NCBI GenBank assembly: GCA_028279425.1
Contig: JANQNV010000043.1
Coordinates: forward strand, 1 to 43,509
DNA length: 43,509 nt
Direction: 5' to 3'
From: Longimicrobiales bacterium
Lineage (GTDB): Bacteria > Gemmatimonadota > Gemmatimonadetes > Longimicrobiales > Gaopeijiaceae
Below the pieces are notes generated by a model that worked only from the letters and a program-made list of their open reading frames with translations, was not told the origin of the DNA and did not search any database. The translations under genes and the position numbers were made by a program. This document shows positions 1 to 6,732 of this stretch, in pieces (position 1 is the first letter of the stretch; each line of letters starts with the position of its first letter).

Positions 1-1965
1 CGATGTTTCCGTCGGAGGAAACAACCACTCGAACGGCGTGGTCCGTAGACGACGTCCGAGGCGCGCGGCGAGCCGACGAGACTCGGCGAAGGTGACGCCC
101 CGCGACTCCATGGCCACGAACAGGCTGAGCCCGAAGCTGACGATGAAGTTCACGAACCCGATGGCCGCCACACCCACCGCGACTTCGAGGATCAGGTCGA
201 GCGGTACCGCGAAGTCGAGCACGCTCAACGCCGCGCCGAAGTGCGCCGAGGCGAACGCGATGTGCCGGATGTCGAGTGGGAGCCCGAGGATTTCGCCCAC
301 GGTGCCCATCGAGCCGAGGCCGAAGCCCAGCAGCACATTGCCGGCCAGCGCACCCGCGCCTTTGTCGATCCCCCGCCCGAGACGAGCGGCGAGGCGGGGC
401 CCGATCGTGCCGCGCAGGAAAGGGTGCCGCGCGATGCGCTCGGGAATGCGGCGGTACACCAGCAGGTTGTCGATCCAGCCGGACAGCAGTCCGGCCCCGA
501 AGAGGAGCACGCCGGCCACCGCGGCCCACGGAATCGAGCCGCTCCGCCAGGGGTGAAGATCGGTCAGCATCTTCATCGCCTTGTCGGCAGACGCGACGGG
601 GCTCCCGGTGGTCTCGGCGAGCGCCCACGCCACCGCGATCCCGACGGGGAGGGCCACGATCAGATTGCCCACGAACGAGATGAACTGGCTGCGCCACACG
701 CGCACGATCAGCTGTTCGAGGCCCCCGAGATCGTGCCCCGCGCGGCCGAGCGAACGCGCGACGGTGTTGGCGGTCATGGCCGGCTGCTTCGTCGCGAGAG
801 TGGCGCCGGTCAGGTAGATGAGGACGAAGCACAACGAGTAGTTCAACCCGTACAACAAGGCCTCGACCGCCAGGGGAACCTGCCAGTCGCCCATGACCAC
901 CTTGGCGAGCGCGAACAGGCCCACCAGAAATCCCCCGCCCATGCTCGAACGCAGGAAGGCGGCGTAGTCCGTCCGCCCACTCGTGATGTACTTGCGTCCC
1001 TTGCGCGCGGCGTGCTCGACCACCTGGAACGCGAGCAGGTCGGCCGAGGCCTGGACGTGCGGGCGCAGGTGATCCCGCTGACGCTCGGCGCGCACGAGCG
1101 CCTTGAGCAGATGCGACACACTGGTCGGGTACGCACGCTCCACCGGCTCGGCGAGGTGCAGGAGGATTTCGAGCCGCTCGGTGAGCGCGAGAATGCGAAA
1201 CGACAGGCCGGTCAATCGAACGCTCGTTCCATAAACATGCTTTTCCGAACGTAAACGCTCGATCACACTGCGGCACTCCCCCAGCGTCACCAGTACCGCA
1301 TTGAGGAGAGGCTGCTCATCGCCGGGTGAGGCATTCTCGAAACTGGCGAGGAACCGCGAGACCTCGTCCCCGATGCGCAGAAAGGGTGAATCGCGGTTCG
1401 CCACCTGGGCCTGGCGCGCCCGGATGTCGGGGTCGAGACCGAGACTGGCCAGCCGCTGTGCGAGAATCCGAAGGGCCAGGGCGAGTTCCTCACCCACGCC
1501 TTCGTAGCGAGCGGCCGTGACGCCGATCACCGAACACAGCGCGGCCCAGGCTTCATCGTCGACCGATGCGACCCAGGCGTCGTCCCCGCCCTCGTCGAAG
1601 AGTGCGCGGACGACCTCTCGCAGATCGTCGGATTCGGGCACCGGCGGGAGCACCTTGCGACCGAGCCGGCTGACGAGCCCCGAAACGAAGCTCTCCGACT
1701 CGATACCCGACTCCGTCATCGCGTCGAGAACCCGACTCCGTTCGACGACCCCGCAAACCGTAGAGCCGAATCCGTCGCGCACCTCCGGCGTCGCCTCCCG
1801 CAGGGCTTCGGTCAGCGCCTCGACGTGGGATTGGGCCGACGAGTCGCGGGTGGGTCGCAACCCCTCGACGACGAGACGCAGCGCGTCGAGCTCCCGGCCT
1901 TCGCGCGCCACCTCGACGACGCGGATCAGCCGCGTAGACCACGGGGCTACCGCACTGAAACGCAT
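1..1965 (-). CDS. Gcr-family 'site-specific recombinase' membrane protein (3' end cut by window edge)
   Basis: The reading frame runs from ATG at 1965 off the left edge for 655 codons; the family is usually about this long, so only a few C-terminal residues are missing. An in-frame TGA lies 18 bp upstream of the ATG and GGAG sits a few bases before it, so the start is secure. The N-terminal half is soluble and helical. The second half has about six or seven hydrophobic segments, starting near GGGFLVGLFALAKVV and ending near FVNFIVSFGLSLFVAMESR, with the loop WIDNLLVYRRIPERI between two of them. This pattern fits the family named after Neisseria gcr (Pfam SpecificRecomb), recognised from memory of its layout. 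No tyrosine- or serine-recombinase catalytic motif is visible, so the recombinase name is doubtful and an inner-membrane role is more plausible. It follows ilvE after a 71-bp gap. Confidence 0.7.
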   Translation of the reverse strand, partial: MRFSAVAPWSTRLIRVVEVAREGRELDALRLVVEGLRPTRDSSAQSHVEALTEALREATPEVRDGFGSTVCGVVERSRVLDAMTESGIESESFVSGLVSRLGRKVLPPVPESDDLREVVRALFDEGGDDAWVASVDDEAWAALCSVIGVTAARYEGVGEELALALRILAQRLASLGLDPDIRARQAQVANRDSPFLRIGDEVSRFLASFENASPGDEQPLLNAVLVTLGECRSVIERLRSEKHVYGTSVRLTGLSFRILALTERLEILLHLAEPVERAYPTSVSHLLKALVRAERQRDHLRPHVQASADLLAFQVVEHAARKGRKYITSGRTDYAAFLRSSMGGGFLVGLFALAKVVMGDWQVPLAVEALLYGLNYSLCFVLIYLTGATLATKQPAMTANTVARSLGRAGHDLGGLEQLIVRVWRSQFISFVGNLIVALPVGIAVAWALAETTGSPVASADKAMKMLTDLHPWRSGSIPWAAVAGVLLFGAGLLSGWIDNLLVYRRIPERIARHPFLRGTIGPRLAARLGRGIDKGAGALAGNVLLGFGLGSMGTVGEILGLPLDIRHIAFASAHFGAALSVLDFAVPLDLILEVAVGVAAIGFVNFIVSFGLSLFVAMESRGVTFAESRRLAARLGRRLRTTPFEWLFPPTETS

Positions 1966-2036
1966 GAAGCGGGCTCCGGGTCAGCTCAACGGGGAGAGGC
2001 CGCCGTCACCCGGATCGGGCCGGGGGCGCCTCGCGA

Positions 2037-3005
2037 TCAGTCGACGTAGGTCAGCCAGCCGCGCGTGTCGTCGGACCGGCCCCGCAGGAGAGTCGCGAAA
2101 TGGTCACGGATCACACAGGTCACCGGTCCGGGCTCGCCCGTTCCTACGGCCACCCGATCGATACTCCGAACCGGGACCACCTCGGTCGCCGTGCCCGCGA
2201 AGAACACCTCGTCGGCCACGTAGAGGGCCTCCCGCGGGATGCGACCCTCTCGAACGTCGTACCCGAGATCCCGTGCAAGGGTCAGGATCGAGTCCCGCGT
2301 GATCCCCTGGAGAAACGAACCGTCGATCGCCGGCGTGTGCACCACGTCGCCGTGAACCACGAACAGGTTCTGCCCGCTTCCCTCGCTCACGGTCCCGTCG
2401 ACCGACAGGGCGATCGCCTCGTCGAACCCGTTGGCCTTCGCCTCCATCTTCATGAGGGAGGCGTTGATGTAGTTCCCGCCCGCCTTGGCCATGGTGGGAT
2501 GGGTGTTCGGCGCCGGTCGCTGCCAGCTCGAGACGGCGGCGTCGATCCCGAGGCGCGCCGCCTGGTCGCCGAGGTAGGCGCCCCACCCCCACGCCATCAG
2601 GAAGACGTGCACCGGGCAGGCCGTGGGGTCGAGCCCCATCGCTCCCACTCCCCGGAAGACAAGAGGGCGCAAATAACACTCTGACAACGCGTTCCGCCGC
2701 ACGAGTTCACAACTCGCTTCAGTCAGCTCTTCCAGCGACCAGCCGAGCTCCATCCGGTGGATTCGCGCCGACGCGATCAGGCGTTCGAGATGCTCGCGGA
2801 GCCGGAAATACGCGGGCCCCTGCGGCGTCTCGTACGCGCGCACGCCCTCGAAGACCGACGAGCCGTAGTGGGCCACATGACTCATGACGTGGATCGTCGC
2901 GTCGTCCCACCCTATGAAGTCGCCGTCGGCCCAGATCCAGTCGGCACGAATGCCGGGAGCGTCGTGATCGGGTTTCGAAGAGGTGTCGGCGTTGGCGTCG
3001 TCCAC
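2037..3005 (-). CDS. ilvE: Branched-chain amino acid aminotransferase
   Basis: A class IV PLP-dependent aminotransferase of 322 residues that reversibly transaminates leucine, isoleucine and valine with 2-oxoglutarate in the cytoplasm. The fold-type IV marks are in order: HYGSSVFEGVRAY near residues 46-58, YLRPLVFRG near 111-119, the PLP lysine in MAKAGGNYIN (Lys174), the DGTVSEGSGQNLF turn, and GITRDSILTLARDLG. The length matches bacterial IlvE. The start is GTG at 3005, with GTGGAG 8-9 bases upstream. A probable promoter (3081-3109) and a terminator-like hairpin (3038-3062) precede it, so expression may be attenuated. A second class IV enzyme of the D-alanine transaminase type lies 1.3 kb upstream. 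The gene assignment is strong; exact substrate preference cannot be read from sequence alone. Confidence 0.93.
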   Translation of the reverse strand: MDDANADTSSKPDHDAPGIRADWIWADGDFIGWDDATIHVMSHVAHYGSSVFEGVRAYETPQGPAYFRLREHLERLIASARIHRMELGWSLEELTEASCELVRRNALSECYLRPLVFRGVGAMGLDPTACPVHVFLMAWGWGAYLGDQAARLGIDAAVSSWQRPAPNTHPTMAKAGGNYINASLMKMEAKANGFDEAIALSVDGTVSEGSGQNLFVVHGDVVHTPAIDGSFLQGITRDSILTLARDLGYDVREGRIPREALYVADEVFFAGTATEVVPVRSIDRVAVGTGEPGPVTCVIRDHFATLLRGRSDDTRGWLTYVD

Positions 3006-3029
3006 GATGCAGTCTCCACTGGGGGTGCA

Positions 3030-3062
3030 ATGAAGAACGCCCCCCTCGGACCGAGAGGGGCG
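3030..3062 (-). terminator. Terminator-like hairpin upstream of ilvE (possible attenuator)
   Basis: Read on the minus strand, a GC-rich stem of about ten pairs with one mismatch (3038-3062, five-base loop) is followed directly by TTCTTCATT, as in an intrinsic terminator. It lies about 30 bp before the ilvE start and downstream of the best promoter candidate, so it would sit in the ilvE leader. It could attenuate ilvE or simply end transcription from the upstream dat/lipoprotein pair. I see no leader peptide rich in Ile, Leu or Val. Confidence 0.5.
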
Positions 3063-3080
3063 CCCCTGTGCATCAAACCC

Positions 3081-3109
3081 ACCGTACTGCCCGGCTCGGC
3101 CGGCGTCAA
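3081..3109 (-). promoter_or_regulatory. Candidate sigma-70 promoter for ilvE
   Basis: On the minus strand TTGACG (3109-3104) and TACGGT (3086-3081) are separated by 17 bp. This predicts a transcript start near 3075 and a leader of about 70 nt containing the hairpin at 3038-3062 and the ilvE ribosome-binding site. Confidence 0.4.
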
Positions 3110-3140
3110 CGGACGCAGCCTCGGGCTCTGGACGGGTGTT

Positions 3141-3297
3141 CTAGTGTGGTGTCGCCAAAGTCTGGTGACCGCCGAGGGTGCGGGGGCGAGGCGGAACGAC
3201 GCGGCGTAGCGATAGCTACGGCAAGGAGTTCCAACGACGCATCCCGTGGATGCCCCCGCGCACGAACGGCATCAGGACTTGGGCGACTCTACACTAG
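3141..3297. repeat. 157-bp imperfect inverted-repeat element (MITE-like or REP-like)
   Basis: The element starts CTAGTGTGGTGTCGCCAAAGTC and ends GACTTGGGCGACTCTACACTAG in inverted orientation (about 22-bp arms with three mismatches). The symmetry continues inward (GGTGCGGGGGC against GCCCCCGCGCAC), and a perfect small hairpin GTAGC-GATA-GCTAC lies near the middle (3206-3219). The whole stretch could fold into one long hairpin. The CTAG at its right end provides the TAG stop codon (3294-3296) of the minus-strand lipoprotein gene next to it. No coding region is visible inside. It could be a non-autonomous mobile element, a dispersed chromosomal repeat or a long terminator; no second copy exists in this window. 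Confidence 0.6.
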
Positions 3298-4334
3298 CGA
3301 ATCTCGAATCGCGTCCCGGGCACCGGCAGGCTCCACCGCCCATCGTCGCCCCCGAGCGACCGCCGCAAGCGCGCGACGAAATCGGGCAGCAGGGTGAAAG
3401 GCACCGGATCGGGATCCACCGTCGGCGGGCGGAAGAAGTTCTCCCAATGCCCGAGGATCACATGCCGGGCCCGCGTGTTCTCCAGGATCGCCTCGGGCTG
3501 CCAGGCGACCTCGGCATACGTGGCGGGCACGATCAACGCCACGTCGACCGGATCCATCGTGGCCGGGATGAACCCGAAGGGCTCGCGGGCCACGGCGTCC
3601 TGGTAGTACACGCGGCGCTGCACCTCTCCTCGGGGGCCGAGCATCTCGAAGACGAAGGCGAGCGTCTCACCCTCGAGCCACTGTTCAGCGCTGACGGGGG
3701 GCCGCACCAGGTCTTCGGCTCGCGACCCGTCGTACAGGGTGAGTCCCACGAAGTGGGGTGCGTGATCCGAAACGAGCGGCAGCATCCGCAGATCCGGCCC
3801 GAGCTGGATCCACTCCCCTCCCCCCTCGACATCGCCGGCGAGCTCGGAAATGTCGACCAGACGCGCGCGATCGATGCCGAGTTCATCCGCGAGGGGCGCC
3901 AGGGTGCGAGCACCTGTGGTGTTCGTGAGGATCCGCGCCCGCGGCGACAGGCGGGCCGCGATCCAGGGCACGTCCATGAGGTGATCGTAATGCGCATGGC
4001 CGGAGATGATCGCCGTCAGGTCTTCGAGATCCGTGACGCCGAACCGCCGGAGACCGTCGACGATCGCCGCGGTGTCGGCCCGGATCCGAGTCAGCCCCGC
4101 AGCCCAGATGGACGGATTCGACAGCAGAGGAGCGGTGAGCACGCGGGTGCGGGGCGTTTCGATCAGCCAGCCGCCGACGCCGAGATAGGTGAGCGAGAGG
4201 GGCGCCGCGCCGCCGCCCAGATCGATCCGCTGCACGCCTCGCGCGAAGTCGTCGGAGCGCAGGGGTGCCAGACAGGCGGTCGCGAGAAGCGCCACCACCC
4301 CGATGAGGGCGACGCGTGAGGTCGAGGCCTTCAA
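3294..4334 (-). CDS. Metallo-beta-lactamase-fold hydrolase, probable lipoprotein
   Basis: About 346 residues from a TTG start at 4334, four bases after the stop of the upstream dat gene; no ATG or GTG fits better. The N-terminus (KASTSRVALIGVVALLATAC) is a short basic, hydrophobic signal ending at a cysteine, read as a lipobox, so the protein is probably membrane-anchored outside the cytoplasm. The mature part carries SGHAHYDHLMD, the HxHxDH metal site of the MBL fold, and later VILGHWENFF. It resembles the UlaG/RomA-like branch, whose members hydrolyse phosphodiester, amide or lactone bonds; the substrate here is unknown. Coupling to the D-amino-acid transaminase gene could suggest envelope or peptidoglycan metabolism, which is only inference. 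The stop codon lies inside the inverted-repeat element at 3141-3297. Confidence 0.75.
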   Translation of the reverse strand: MKASTSRVALIGVVALLATACLAPLRSDDFARGVQRIDLGGGAAPLSLTYLGVGGWLIETPRTRVLTAPLLSNPSIWAAGLTRIRADTAAIVDGLRRFGVTDLEDLTAIISGHAHYDHLMDVPWIAARLSPRARILTNTTGARTLAPLADELGIDRARLVDISELAGDVEGGGEWIQLGPDLRMLPLVSDHAPHFVGLTLYDGSRAEDLVRPPVSAEQWLEGETLAFVFEMLGPRGEVQRRVYYQDAVAREPFGFIPATMDPVDVALIVPATYAEVAWQPEAILENTRARHVILGHWENFFRPPTVDPDPVPFTLLPDFVARLRRSLGGDDGRWSLPVPGTRFEIR

Positions 4335-4338
4335 GACG

Positions 4339-5199
4339 TCAACGCGCGGCGGCGTGACGCTCCAGCCGCTCGATGAACGCCGCGAAGAGGCGTCGCGTGA
4401 CCGGCCCCACGGCCCCGGAACCGACCGGTCGCCCGTCGATCTCCACCGTCGGGCGTATCTCGGTCGTGGTCCCGGTGAAGAACGCCTCGTCGGCACGGGC
4501 GAGCTCTTCGACCTGGATCGGGCGCTCCTCCACCTCGAGCCCGAGCTCGCGTGCAAGCTCGACGACGTATCCGCGGGTGATGCCCGGGAGGATCACATTG
4601 GAGTTCGGGTGCGTCACGACCGTTTCGCCGAACACGGCGAAGAAGTTGTTGTGGGCGCCCTCGAGGGCCACCCCATCACGCACGAGAAGAGCGTCTTTCA
4701 CCCCCGCGTCCACCGCCGCCTGCTGGGCGAGGACGTTGGGGAGGAGCGAAATCGTCTTGATGTCGACACGCGCCCAACGCCGATCCGGTACCGTGATGGC
4801 ATCGAAACCGGCATTCCAACGCTCCAGCGACGGGCGCACGTACTCCCGGGCGAACGCATACACCGTCGGCGCCACCGGATCGGTCGGGAAGGCGTGCGAG
4901 CGCGGGGCCACCCCACGCGTGATCTGAAGGTAGACGTACGAGATCTCGGCATCGCGCAGCTCGTTGCGATCGAGCAACTCCTCGTGAACGCGTTCCACCC
5001 GCGTGATGTCGGCATCGATGCGAAGCTCGCACATCCCCCGCAGGAGGCGCGCCCGGTGACGCTCCATGAGGAAGAAGCGACCCCGATACGCCGGGGTGAC
5101 CTCGTAGATGCCGTCCGACAGCAGGAAACCCCGGTCCCCCACGGGGATGAGGGCCTCTTCAGGGCGCAGCCAAGCGCCGTCCAGGTACACGAAGCTCAT
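4339..5199 (-). CDS. dat: D-amino-acid (D-alanine) transaminase, class IV
   Basis: A 286-residue fold-type IV aminotransferase. The signature of D-alanine transaminases is visible: RGVAPRSHAFP near residues 95-105, where Arg100 and His102 match the carboxylate-binding Arg and His of the Bacillus enzyme, and the PLP lysine in RVDIKTISLLPN (Lys148). It also has GDRGFLLSDGIYE at the N-terminus and FFTGTTTEIRP near the end. The expected reaction is D-alanine plus 2-oxoglutarate to pyruvate plus D-glutamate, supplying peptidoglycan precursors in the cytoplasm. It is first in a two-gene unit with the MBL lipoprotein, four bases apart. A possible promoter (5206-5234) lies so close that the mRNA may be nearly leaderless. 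The alternative of a 4-amino-4-deoxychorismate lyase is less likely given the Arg/His pair. Confidence 0.87.
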   Translation of the reverse strand: MSFVYLDGAWLRPEEALIPVGDRGFLLSDGIYEVTPAYRGRFFLMERHRARLLRGMCELRIDADITRVERVHEELLDRNELRDAEISYVYLQITRGVAPRSHAFPTDPVAPTVYAFAREYVRPSLERWNAGFDAITVPDRRWARVDIKTISLLPNVLAQQAAVDAGVKDALLVRDGVALEGAHNNFFAVFGETVVTHPNSNVILPGITRGYVVELARELGLEVEERPIQVEELARADEAFFTGTTTEIRPTVEIDGRPVGSGAVGPVTRRLFAAFIERLERHAAAR

Positions 5200-5205
5200 G
5201 GCTCG

Positions 5206-5234
5206 ATCCTACCCTCCACCACCCCCGACGACAA
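5206..5234 (-). promoter_or_regulatory. Candidate promoter for dat, close to the start codon
   Basis: On the minus strand TTGTCG (5234-5229) and TAGGAT (5211-5206) are 17 bp apart; both match four of six consensus bases. The -10 ends only six bases before the dat ATG, so a transcript from it would be leaderless or nearly so. It lies immediately after the pspA terminator hairpin. Confidence 0.35.
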
Positions 5235-5235
5235 C

Positions 5236-5269
5236 GGGGGCGCTCTCGAACCACGTCGAGAACGCCCCC
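5236..5269 (-). terminator. Intrinsic terminator hairpin after pspA
   Basis: A stem of about 13 pairs with one mismatch, six-base loop ACCACG (plus strand), GGGGGCG pairing with CGCCCCC at its base. It lies 26 bp downstream of the pspA stop. The T-tract on the minus strand (GTTGTCGT) is weak. Confidence 0.6.
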
Positions 5270-5295
5270 GCGCCGCGAATCGTGCATCGGGCTGA

Positions 5296-6165
5296 TCAGG
5301 CCTCGGCGTTCTTCTCCAGGCTCTTGAACTGCTCCAGGAGCTCCGCTTCGGCGATCCCGCTGCCCTCCGCGTCGGAGTCGTCGGCCTCCACGGCCTCGAC
5401 CTCCACCTCCTGAACCGCCTCGGCCTCGGCCGGGGTCGGATCGTCACCGGCTCCGAGCGCCTTCGGCTTTTCGGACGAGCCCGCGAGCAGTCCCATCTCC
5501 TGCTTCAGCGCCAGAAGCTTGTCTTCGACGCCGAGATCCCCCCCGCCCGCTTCGAGTCGCATGAACTCGGTCTCGAGGTTGTCGTTGCCGAGGGCCTCGT
5601 CGACCTCGGCCGCGGCGAGGCTCTTGCGCTCGGACTCCTCGATCTTTTCGGCCATCCGGTTGAAGGCCTCGAAGGCCGACGTATCGGAGAGCCCCGACAT
5701 GGTCTCGTGGATGCGCTTCTGCGCCTGCGCCCTCTTCTGCTTGGCGATCAGGAGATTCCGCTTGCGTCGCGCCTCCTCGATCTTGTCGTTCAGCTGGCGG
5801 AGCGAACCCTTGAGCTTCTCGGTCTCATCGGCCTGCGCCTGCCACGTCTGCTCGAGCATCTGGACACGCCCCGCATGCTCCTGCTGCCGCATGAGGGCCT
5901 GTTTCGCCAGGTCGTCGCGACCTTCCTTGACGGCAAGCATGGCCCGACGCTCCCAGTCGCGCGTCTGCTTCACCTCTTCGTCGAGCTGCCCGCGGAGCTT
6001 CCGCTCGTCGGCGATCGCCGCCGCGACCTCACGCTTGGCCTTGGCCAGCTGGTCGCGCATGTCGAGGATGATCTGGTTCAACATCTTCTCGGGGTTCTCG
6101 GCCCGCGAGATCAGATCGTTGATGTTGGACTTGAAGAGCGTTGAAAACTTGGAAAAGATGCCCAT
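5296..6165 (-). CDS. pspA: PspA/IM30 family phage-shock / membrane-maintenance protein
   Basis: A 289-residue PspA homologue starting MGIFSKFSTLFKSN, the family's amphipathic N-terminal helix. It continues with LISRAENPEKMLNQIILDMRDQL and a long heptad-rich coiled coil to about residue 190. PspA proteins assemble ESCRT-III-like polymers on the inner face of the cytoplasmic membrane and limit proton leak under envelope stress. The C-terminus adds about 50 acidic, Glu/Ala-rich residues before a short helix, LLEQFKSLEKNAEA. The ATG at 6165 shares its A with the TGA stop of ybjN (TGATG), and a GTG lies one codon upstream; MGIFSKF fits the family. No pspF, pspB or pspC is nearby, so regulation differs from the enterobacterial system. 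Confidence 0.92.
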   Translation of the reverse strand: MGIFSKFSTLFKSNINDLISRAENPEKMLNQIILDMRDQLAKAKREVAAAIADERKLRGQLDEEVKQTRDWERRAMLAVKEGRDDLAKQALMRQQEHAGRVQMLEQTWQAQADETEKLKGSLRQLNDKIEEARRKRNLLIAKQKRAQAQKRIHETMSGLSDTSAFEAFNRMAEKIEESERKSLAAAEVDEALGNDNLETEFMRLEAGGGDLGVEDKLLALKQEMGLLAGSSEKPKALGAGDDPTPAEAEAVQEVEVEAVEADDSDAEGSGIAEAELLEQFKSLEKNAEA

Positions 6166-6566
6166 CACACCCCCTCCGCGGGCGCACCCGCGAGGTCACG
6201 AATCCGCTCCATGTGGCCCGAGGCCGCCAGATGGATGCTCTCGACCGACGCCTGGACCTCGACGAAGTCGAGCGTCTCGAGTTCGAGCGTGTCGCTGATG
6301 ATCAACTCGCCATCCTCGATGCCGTAGGCGCCGTGCACGACGTCGCTCGCGTTCATCTCGAGAAGAGCTCGGTAGAGGTCCTCGTGACCCTCTCCGTCGG
6401 GAAGGTCCATGACCTTCATCCGCAGGAGGAGTAGAGGCGGGGCGAAGCTGAGCACCAGCGGATACCCGCCGTTGTGCGTCCGAACGAGGAACATGCCCTC
6501 GTCGAGTTCCTGATACTCCACATCCATGCGGATGAGGAAGCTTTCGAGGTCTTCTCGCGTGACCAT
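6165..6566 (-). CDS. YbjN domain-containing protein (T3SS-chaperone-like fold)
   Basis: A 133-residue acidic cytoplasmic protein starting MVTREDLESFLIRMDVEYQE. The pattern of an N-terminal helix, strands around MFLVRTHNGGYPLVLSF, then EDLYRALLEMNASDVVHGAYGIEDGELIISDTLELE is that of the YbjN family, related in fold to CesT-type secretion chaperones. Known members influence stress tolerance and surface structures, but their molecular role is poorly defined. Its stop overlaps the pspA start by one base, so the two are almost certainly co-translated. This suggests a partner or regulator of PspA (inference). Confidence 0.8.
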   Translation of the reverse strand: MVTREDLESFLIRMDVEYQELDEGMFLVRTHNGGYPLVLSFAPPLLLLRMKVMDLPDGEGHEDLYRALLEMNASDVVHGAYGIEDGELIISDTLELETLDFVEVQASVESIHLAASGHMERIRDLAGAPAEGV

Positions 6567-6732
6567 CGACGACTCCGTTCTCGGTGTGCGACGGCCTCCC
6601 GAAGGGGAAAGCCGGTGAATACGGGCGGTCTCTGCCGGGCCGTGGAGGTCCTACGCGGAGGCCGTCCCGGCAGTTTCCTGAACGTCGAAACTAAAGAAGT
6701 GTTGGATGTGGCGCGACTGTTGCGACGGCCGA
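6567..6732. other. Intergenic region with two stem-loops between uvrA and ybjN
   Basis: No gene is visible in these 166 bp. An 8-bp perfect stem CTGCCGGG/CCCGGCAG (6632-6673) encloses a loop that can pair further, and a second stem AGTTTC/GAAACT (6672-6692, nine-base loop) abuts it. These may end uvrA transcription on the minus strand, although no clear T-tract follows. The AT-richer stretch near 6685-6700 may hold the ybjN-pspA promoter; I could not define -35 and -10 boxes. Confidence 0.35.

Noticed and set aside
2912..3109. Minus-strand 65-codon frame as an ilvE leader peptide
   Set aside because: It is not enriched in Ile, Leu or Val, runs into ilvE out of frame, and would end far inside the gene.
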